Source: JAHBNG01 sp039028975
GTDB lineage: Bacteria; Chloroflexota; Anaerolineae; Caldilineales; Caldilineaceae
Assembly (NCBI GenBank): GCA_039028975.1
Contig: JBCCHB010000164.1
Coordinates: 1 to 35,339 of the forward strand
Length of the DNA stretch: 35,339 bases
Direction of reading: 5' to 3'
Part shown: positions 24,901-32,700 of the stretch, piece by piece
Position numbering within the stretch: position 1 is the stretch's first letter
Layout: every line of letters begins with the position of its first letter
Translations under genes and position numbers: made by a program
The notes under the pieces: model-generated
The model's input: only the letters and a program-made list of their open reading frames with translations
Told to the model about the DNA's origin: nothing
The model's database searches: none

Positions 24901-25570
24901 AGCGCTCATATTGATGAATCGCTTCACTCCGCCTACCGAGCTTTGCCAGTAGCTCCATCTGTTTCAGATAGGCGGCCTCGCTCCAGGGTTCAATTGCCAG
25001 CAGCCGAGCGAGACAGTCGACACCCAGTGCAAAGAGGCTTGTGGCGCTGTAAGCATCGGCCAGATAGAGCGAGTTGGCAATCATGCGCTGACGCAGATCT
25101 TCCCGCTGAATCAACACCCACTCCTCAAACTCGACGCAATCTGGAATCGTAAATCCATCAAGAAAATCGCCTCGGTACTGGTCTAGCCCTGCCTGCCATA
25201 TTTGGAGGTCGCTGACCTGACTAGATTCGATTTTGATTCCCGGCGGATTAAGGTTCTTTAGAAAGTGAAGAACATCGATCGTTTCTATTTGCTCTGTCCT
25301 GAGGGCAACGGTTTGCAACGTGGCTTCCATGAAGGGCGCAAGCCGTTTGCGAAGGGTAACCAACAGGCTGCGGAGAGACTGCCGAGCGGTTCTTGTGGAC
25401 ACATCCGGCCACAGCAACGTGGCAGCGGATTCACGCGCCACTGGCTGGGCAAGCGTTGCCAGATAGTAGATCAGTGCCTGCCCCTTTAGGGGAATCTCTT
25501 GCTCGATTGGGTGCTGGTCCAAAAGGATTTGAGGATGTCCGAAGAGGGTAATCTGAAGATTATTCGTCAT
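21998..25570 (-). CDS. BTAD/SARP-type transcriptional regulator with NTPase and TPR domains
   Basis: 1190-residue regulator. A TTG at 25579 is in frame, but the ATG at 25570 (MTNNLQITLFG) is the family-typical N terminus. Domain order: OmpR-like winged helix (about 5-95, with ATLLWPDVSTRTARQSLRSLLVTLRKRL), bacterial transcriptional activation domain (about 95-245, DCLARLLAIEPWSEAAYLKQMELLAKLGRRSEAIHQYERC), a Gln/Ser-rich linker, then an NB-ARC/AAA-type NTPase with Walker A GPGGIGKTR (about 359-367), Walker B KVLLLLDNIEHL (about 452-463) and a TLLVTSR sensor, and finally TPR-like helical repeats from about 690 to the end. No C-terminal LuxR-type HTH is present, so DNA binding rests on the N terminus. 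It is divergent from the small RVW protein gene. Its signal is unknown; such proteins are activated by ligand binding in the repeats. Confidence 0.93.
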   Translation of the reverse strand: MTNNLQITLFGHPQILLDQHPIEQEIPLKGQALIYYLATLAQPVARESAATLLWPDVSTRTARQSLRSLLVTLRKRLAPFMEATLQTVALRTEQIETIDVLHFLKNLNPPGIKIESSQVSDLQIWQAGLDQYRGDFLDGFTIPDCVEFEEWVLIQREDLRQRMIANSLYLADAYSATSLFALGVDCLARLLAIEPWSEAAYLKQMELLAKLGRRSEAIHQYERCQVILREEFGLEPSPELTTLYSQIRAAEIDVVSSTSTAIEGEEKREGQRQTRSNQAQGIMDVEGDHRQTEPPPEQRQFSTAESAYGYSTVVASSSGFDPPTNIPVPITPLIGREDELAFIHQRLAHDSCRLLTIVGPGGIGKTRLAQEAARQLWQESTDNGFYADGVYFVELVGIKPTMAEASSEEENDGKGIPMGESIIQAILDVLDIPLSNQARPMDQLARTLNRRKVLLLLDNIEHLVDGVNTLSELLTSASGVTLLVTSRVQLALYGEQSLFLNGLPCSLPNYSDSSISKLEIIPAAERLFIQQAQLVDRYFLSAVSDSAIKTLSESDRKTLEQVTRICQLIDGIPLAIEMAASWISLFDCSTIVAELESGNELLQSQQRNTPLRHQSMQVVFDTSWQLLSGDDQEILLRLSFFQGSFSYAAVQQVGKATLIQVSALMGSSWLWQINDKRYQMHELVRQYLAEKRMANEVLDSAVQRDHACYFGQWLAQAPTDSMGCADNNLLHDMDLEQSNLDQAWQWALSHEQAEIIEQLSEGMRFYHFYRGTFQRGEGLFTQALNGLSHVFKEEGHDSLHGKLLIARGYLLLPQARLEQARELIYQALDLFDEQSNAWHCAIAYLILHEIATRSGNQELPAVSLHELCDTFRRLEDQVREAQCWGLIGSGEAYTSNYRSGRLSLLKALELSHQTQELNYEANNLYHLGVWAYRERHLDRAVEYLTRASDLANKRKLMHNEIAIRQALMDAQILAGQLGDVRHSIAKINKIVTEIDSSTGRFAIAYIQAVLHLQARQYDNALNQIRQALTEKESANTDIHDLCKMYFVLGTIYSRNALWDEAREALTKLQTIASDANDTAYKMSALAGFAEIDLDHGEQAQAVAHVKSILALLPQSHLNQSSVPDYQYVYLICIRVLLTIEDGRAKNLLTDAYTHLQNQAAQIQDPEIRHSFLANVPSNATIVELFKDAQR

Positions 25571-25711
25571 GGTGAGCAATACTCATTTCATAGCACAATT
25601 ACGCCATTTTCACGCTGTTTGCTACGCGCTCTTCACGCCTATATGATAACTTGCCATCTGCCTTCTACACATCAATTGAACCACAACTAATGAGCAATTG
25701 CAATCCTGTTT

Positions 25712-25924
25712 ATGAATACCCTGTTTGCATCCATTCCTGACTCGTTTATCATCCGGGTTTGGTATGAGAAATATGATGCCTCGCCAGTGAGGCTGCGTTA
25801 TGTACTGCTAAATGTTGAGACGCAAGAACGTTGGGCATTTACCAAGCTTGACCATCTGTTTATTAAGTTAAGTGATGAGTTATCGCAGCGAATACTTGCC
25901 AGAGATGATAGGTCATACGAATAG
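25712..25924 (+). CDS. small 'RVW' protein, second copy
   Basis: 70 residues, start ATG at 25712 with no clear Shine-Dalgarno. The core SFIIRVW is followed by SPVRLRYVLLNVETQ and FTKLDHLFIKL, matching the N-terminal part of the protein at 3682-3960 in order and spacing. It lacks the acidic tail of that protein. No domain or function is known to me. It is divergent from the BTAD regulator (141 bp apart), which leaves room for a shared control region. Confidence 0.65.
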   Translation: MNTLFASIPDSFIIRVWYEKYDASPVRLRYVLLNVETQERWAFTKLDHLFIKLSDELSQRILARDDRSYE

Positions 25925-26017
25925 AGATATTATCTAAACCTGAGGCAAAAATATATCCAGAAAACCGGCCTTGAATCGTCTTTTATTCAATATGTATTGC
26001 TATAAGGGAGGGCCCAC

Positions 26018-26416
26018 ATGCACAAGTCGAAGACAAATAATTCTATCTCTTACAATTCAAATCTTGCTGCCCAAAGGCGCTGTAAGCTCTTTACCATCTG
26101 GGAAAAGACAGGCAGTATCCAAAAGGCATGTACAGAAACCCAGATGAGCCGTAGTACCTTTTACTACTGGAAAGAGCGCTTTGAGGAAGGCGGTTATAGT
26201 GCATTAGAAGTAGAGCGCAGCCATGCACCCATTAACCCACACCGAACCGAGCCAGCCATTGAAGCAGAAGTGATTGGTCTGAAGAAAGCCCACCCTCACA
26301 TGGGAAAAGCACAGATCAGCAGGAAGCTCGAAGAAGTTCATGGGAAACCAGTCATCAGCCCGAACACGGTCCGACGAGTCTTAGTCGATGCAAATTTGTG
26401 GGAGCCTTCATTATGA
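26018..26416 (+). CDS. orphan transposase-type helix-turn-helix protein
   Basis: 132 residues, ATG preceded by GGGAGGG about 5 bases upstream. It contains the two HTH segments seen at the N terminus of IS481/IS630-like transposases: RRCKLFTIWEKTGSIQKACT with MSRSTFYYWKERFEEGGYSAL, then IEAEVIGLKKAHPHMGKAQISRKLEE with ISPNTVRRVLVDANLW. The protein stops right after that (LWEPSL), where a DDE integrase domain would begin. No inverted repeats or integrase frame follow. It is either a transposase N-terminal remnant that kept its reading frame, or a domesticated DNA-binding protein. The intact Shine-Dalgarno argues for expression. Confidence 0.8.
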   Translation: MHKSKTNNSISYNSNLAAQRRCKLFTIWEKTGSIQKACTETQMSRSTFYYWKERFEEGGYSALEVERSHAPINPHRTEPAIEAEVIGLKKAHPHMGKAQISRKLEEVHGKPVISPNTVRRVLVDANLWEPSL

Positions 26417-26786
26417 GCAGCCATAAGCCGCCTCCCTAGAGCTTCATTATTCTATACCTATTGCCCCGTCAACTCGATCACCAATATTTGATGCTATTAC
26501 ATAAAATGACGGATGTATTGTGACCCCTGAACCTGTTATTCTACCATAAGAAATAGTCAAACATTTACGCATATTCCACACCCCAAAGGAACACTTCACT
26601 TCTTAGCGTTCCCATATCAGTCATGCTCGTTTCGTCCTCATGTGCACGTATGGTGAATCTAGGAGAAGGTCTTACAACCTTACCTGGAGCGGTATTCACG
26701 TATTGTACTCTCAACGCGAATACTGAATCAAACAGCGGATTTCAAAAGAGACCAAGGTCAGAAATTGGACCGAGGAGTAATCAACA
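26417..26786 (+). other. 370-bp intergenic region upstream of the giant surface protein
   Basis: No convincing gene. Sequences resembling a transposase C-terminal part were looked for and not found. The promoter of the large gene should lie here, but no strong -35/-10 pair stands out. The only clear signal is GAGGAG 9 bases before the ATG at 26787. Confidence 0.5.
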
Positions 26787-29700
26787 ATGTGGAATCGAAT
26801 TAGCCATCTTTCCATTGGATATCGGGGCAGGATCCTACTCATTATCAGCCTGCTTCTCCTTTTCCATTGCGAGCCAGCAATTGGTATTGTTGGACAAATT
26901 GTAGAATCTAGAGGATTCACCTCATCAGCCAGGCGAGTAGGGCTTGGGCCATCTATCGCCCAGGCTCAAGCCACTGGACCCGGCGGTATCGATACCGACC
27001 TTAACCTCTGGCTTAAAGGCGATGATGGCACCGCGAGTGGTGCATTGTGGAGTGACCAGACTAACAATGGGAATGACGCAACGCAGGCAACGGTAAGTAG
27101 ACAGCCAACATTTAGCGACGCAGCCATTAACTACAATCCGGGTATCAATTTTGATGGCTCCAACGACTATCTACAGTTTGCGACCGATCTCGGCTTGATC
27201 GGGGCTGTTGACCATTCTGTTTTTGCTGTTACGGCACCAGATGCGCTCGATACCAGAATGATTCTGGGGTACAGGAACACAGGTTCCCATAAGTGGATGC
27301 TGTCTTTTAGCAGCGGAAACGGTAGTAAGGGCCTAGGTGGCGGCGGCACGCCAACCTGTGCGGGTACTACCGCCAGAACTGTTGTTGCTGGCGAAGCGAA
27401 TTTCGTCTCCTATGTGCGTGAATCGACCAGCACAGGTACGATTTCACTCAACGGTGGCGGCGAATCATCGTTCCCTTGTGCCAACAACTCCTCTGCCGAC
27501 ACGATGGTGCTAGGCGCACGTATTACTTCTCTCAATGGTGGTCGGCATTTTTTTGATGGCCCGATATCTGAGGTGGTTATCTATTCGACTGCGCTTGATC
27601 AAGCATCAATCCATAGAGTTGAATCCTACTTGGCCCTGAAGTATGGCATTACGCTCACGGGCACGCAATCAATCAGCTACACCAACTCGGTTGATACGAT
27701 CGTTTGGGACGCCACTGCAAATGTCGCGTTCCATAATAATGTGGCTGGTCTGGGGCAGGATGATCGCTCTGGCCTGAATCAACGCATCTCCGGCTCGACG
27801 AGTGCTGATGGCGTTGTGGTTATCAGCCATGATAATGACTTTACGCTGCCCAACACCGACAGCAGCCGCACCTCCTTGGGCGATGGCAACTTTCTCCTCT
27901 GGGGCAACAACGGCCTGGACGCTACTTTTTGGATCTCTGACACAGCAGCCAGCGGCGTACCCGCTGGCAAAGATCGCTTGGCCCGCGAGTGGATGGTGCA
28001 GGAGACGGGCAGCGTTGGCGCGGTTTCGCTGCAAATCAACGTGGACAATCCCGACATGGACCTGCCAGAGGTACTTGGCCTTCTCTATCTGCTCGTTGAC
28101 AGCGACATGGACGGCGATTTTGGCGACGAATCTGCCCAGAAGATGACGGCTCAGGGCGGCGGTCTCTACACTATCAGCGACATTAATTTTATCAGCGGCC
28201 AGCGCTTTACCTTTGCCACCCCTAACAGCGGCATCCGCGGCTTTGTTTTCCTCGATAACGATGTCGACGGTCAGCGCGACGCCAACGAAGCAGGGCTGGA
28301 AAACATCACTGTGACAGCAGTGGATGCCAATGGTGTGATGACAAGCACCGTCACCGATGCGGATGGTAAATACATCTTCCTGCCCGAAAGCGGCATTGAG
28401 GGCAGCACCCGCATCACCTTTAGCCTGCCCTCGGTTGGCGGCGCGACCGTCATGGCCGCGGCGCTCATGGCCACAGGTGATGATGAAACGCTGGATCCGA
28501 CCGTCTTTGGTCGAGACAACCAGACCAGCGTCAATTTTGCGCATGTCGGCAGCGGCTGGACCGTCGTCAATGCAGGCTTCACCTCCAAGGAGCGGCCGTC
28601 AACGTGCGCGGCTCCTACCGTTGCCACGAGCTGTTACAGCAGCGGTCCTGGCACTGTCGATGCCGGACTCTTCTCCTTTGACTACAGCAATGGTCCCACA
28701 GCAAATACGACCGACGCAGGCAGTGACGAGATGGGGGCAACGTGGGCCAACACCCACAGCGCCAACGATGGCAGGCTCTACAGCGCCGCCGTGCTCAAGC
28801 GCCACGTGGGACTTGGCCCGCTGGCAAACTTCAATGGAACTGACACCTATACGGTAGATGGCGTCTACGTGACGGCCTATAGTGCAGCAGGCGGGAACTT
28901 CAATGCCGGCAGCCCTGGCTTTACCTTACAGGGCGTCACCCCGGCCAACGGCGGTTCCAGTATCGATCTGGGCACGGTGCAACGTACAGTGGACAGCAAC
29001 GGTACGCTAGATGATGACTACGAAATACGAGCGGGTCGAAGCGTCGATTTGGACGCCTTTGCCAAGGTCGGCACGGTCGGCTTTGGCGGCGCAGATATCG
29101 CGCCCGATGGTGCGCTCTGGCTCGTTAACCTGAATCAGCGCCAGCTCATCCGTGTGGATACAGCAGGTCTGCCTACAGACGGCTCGGCTGCACCCAGTGG
29201 CAACGTTACTGCCTACCCAATCAGCGACCCAGGTTGCGCTAATGGAGACTATCGCCCGTGGGCACTAAATTTTTATGGCGGCAATGGTTACTTGGGCATT
29301 GTTTGTAGCGCAGAAACCAGCCAAAATCAGGCCGACCTACACGTTCATATCGTCTCGTTTGACTTAGCCGCTCCCGGGACCTATACACCCGAGATCGACT
29401 TCCCCCTCAACTACGCGCGAGAGACGCTATTCACAGCCCAATTTGGCGGCAATGGCCCCCGCGCCAACTGGCTGCCGTGGACGAGCACATGGCAAACGGT
29501 GGGTCGAGCCATGGGCTGGTATGCCTATCCTCAACCCATCCTCTCTGATATCGTCTTCAACATTGATGGTGACATGATGTTAGGCTTTATGGATCGCTTT
29601 GGTCATCAGACCATCAGCCGCAACCTATCCGCCCAGCCGTTGAGCCAGAGGCCGCGAACGCGCACAATTCTTACCGCTGGCGATATGGGGAAAGTCTGTG

Positions 29701-32700
29701 CAGATGGCGCTGGCGGCTGGATCCTTGAAGGGGACTCTCCTGACTGTTCAGTTCTGGATCGCGGCGGTATCCGCATCCAACCAGTGGGCGGCATCAACTT
29801 CTCTGCCGAATTCTTCTACCGAGATGAGGCAGGCGTCTGTATCGGTCATGTCTTTATGAGAGAGACATACGGTGGCGGCTTATGCCTCGGCCCCAATGGA
29901 ACCGACGTGCTTGCCTCGGTCTACGCGCCTGGTGGCGAAGGCTCAGGACTTGGCGGCATCTTTGGTGGGACGACAAGCACCTTGCTCAAGCAGGGCTTCC
30001 GCACCTTTACGACAGATCAGGGTGGTATGGTGAGGGGTACGGCCATGCCTCTGCCAAACAGCCTGGCCTGTTCTGCTGGCACAAGCCACAATATGGGTCA
30101 GTTGGCCTGCTTCTGCCCACCACCTCCTGTGGAGATCGGCAACCGCGTCTGGATCGATTACGATCTGGATGGCGAACAAGACCCAGACGAACCGCCGATT
30201 TCCGGCGTGACGGTTGAACTAGTTAGCGGTGGCAGCGTTATTGCGACAGCCATTACCGACGCCCGCGGCGAGTACTACTTCAGCGGCTTCAGCGGCACAG
30301 ATAAAGCAAACGCCAAATACAACTTGGCGATCCCGGGTAGCGGCGTCTCGGTACGCATTCCCAATGCGGACGGAACCCAGCAGACCCCGCTAGTTGGCCT
30401 TGTCTTAACGCCAGTCGATCAGGGCAGCGACGACCGCATCGACTCGGATGCGACGCTCAATGGCAACGACGCTGTTATTCCGGCCATCACTGCTCCAGGC
30501 ACCATCGACCACACCTTTGACTTTGGCTTTGCGCCCGATGACTGGGATCTGGCCCTACGCAAGAGCGTGCCAGTGCAATATGTGGCGCCCGGCAGCAACG
30601 TGGTCTTCACCATCGACATCTTCAATCAGGGTGCAGGCCCCATCGACAATATCGAGATTGTCGACTATGTTCCAGCCAATTTGAGCGTCAATGACGCTAG
30701 CTGGGCGCCGAACGCGCTCACTGGCCCCGGCACAGTGACGCGTACCCTGACGGCGGGCAACGAACTGCCCAGCCGGGGTCTCTGGCCCGGCGAATCAGTC
30801 TCTGTTGATATTAGCATGGCAGTAGCCGGCGGCTTGACCGACAACACGGTCATCATCAACAAGGCTGAAATTGCCAACATGACGTCATTAAGCGGCAGCC
30901 CGATTGTCGATATCGACTCGACACCCGACACCACCGATGGTGAGGCTAACGTCAAGGATGACATCATCAGTGAAGATGGCCTTAACAATCCTGGGGACGA
31001 CGAAGACGACCACGACCCTGCCCAGATCACCGTCACTTCCCAGACCGACATCTACGATTTGGCGCTGCGCAAACGGCTAGCAATCGGTCAATCTGATGTA
31101 GTGAACGAGGGTGATGATGTACTCTTCACCATCGAACTCTTCAACCAGGGCACTAGCGCGGCCAGTGCCATCACACTGGTGGATCGCTACCCGACGGGAT
31201 TCAGTCTCAGCCCCAACGACACGAATTGGACCGATCAGGGTGCAACGGCCACGGTTGACTGGTCTGGCACACTCCAGCCCGGCCAAAGTGCCACCGTGGA
31301 TATTATCCTACGTGCTGGTACAACGCTCGGTACGGTTCAAAATTACGCCGAAATCGAGAGCGATGACGGCGATGATGTAGATTCTGAGCCTGAGGATGAA
31401 GAGAGCGACACCAACGGCGACACGCTACTTGACGACGTGATAAGCGACGACGGCACCATTGATGAAGATGACCACGACGTGGCCGAGGTAACGGTACGAC
31501 GCTTTGACCTAGCGCTGCGCAAACAGCTGGTCGCGGGTCAACCGACCACAACCGTCAAAGGCGCAGATGTGACCTACATCATCGACGTCTTTAACCAGGG
31601 CAGCGTCGACGCCTTTGACATCAGTGTTGTCGATTATCTAACCGACACGCTGGCGGTGAGTGAGAATGATGCCAATGGCTGGGTGCTGGTTGACACAAAT
31701 CAGGTGGTCAAAAATATTCCTGGGCCGCTGGCCCCCAACACCGGCGAGCGGCTGACCATCACCCTGCGCATTAGCGACACGGCTGCACTGGGGCCGTTGG
31801 ACAACTACGCCGAGATCGTTACCGCCAGTGACCTCCCTGCTGGTCCGCCTGCACAGGACATGGACTCGGCTCCCGACACTATCAATGGCAACGACCCGCT
31901 GGTAGACGACGAGATTCTCAACGACGGCACCACGGATCAGGACGATCACGACATTGCTTCGGTCACCATTGCGCGCTTCGACTTGGCGCTCATCAAAGAG
32001 TACGTCTCTGATACTTCGCGGGATGGCAACAGCACAGACGGCATTATCGGCATCGGCGATCAGGTTGTCTTCCGCATGACGGTGACCAATCAGGGCGATG
32101 TACCGGCCTATGATATTCGGGTGACGGACCACAATCCAGAGGGCATTGTGGCTGACGACAGCGATCCCAGCCTTAACATCGACAACGGCTGGTCGACCGA
32201 AAATATGATTCTCAATCACAATGTGCTGCCCGGGCCACTCAACCCCGGCGCATCGACCATGGTTGAGATCACGCTGCGGTCGGTTGGCCCCAACTCGATT
32301 CTCTACCCAGCGGCTGGGCTGATTGGCACCCATACCAACTGGGCCGAAATATCTTCTGCGGCCAACCTGCCTGGCGGGCCCTCCGTGGTGGATGAGGATT
32401 CAGTCTACGATGAAGATGAGACCAACGACGCCGGTGGCCAGCCTGGAAGCTTAGCGGACGACGCCACAGGTGGTGATGGCAGCGGTAGCGTGCCTGGCAC
32501 CGACGCTGCGACCGACGAAGACGACCACGATCCGGCTCAAATCACGGTGCAGAACACCTTCGACCTAGCCGTGATCAAATACCTAATTCATGAAGATGGC
32601 GCGCCGAACTTCGACGTGCCAGAGGTGGCCGCAGGCGACGTGATTACGTACGAGTACTACCTGGAAAATCAGGGGACAGAGACGGCAACGAGCGTTACGC

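Noticed and set aside
27669..28544. Minus-strand 291-codon open frame inside the giant surface protein gene
   Set aside because: It is antisense to well-supported domains (SdrD-like and lectin-like). The protein sequence has no recognisable family; long antisense frames are common in GC-rich repeat genes.
31638..32333. Minus-strand 231-codon open frame
   Set aside because: Antisense to DUF11-like repeats. Its composition mirrors the Asp/Val codons of the sense strand.
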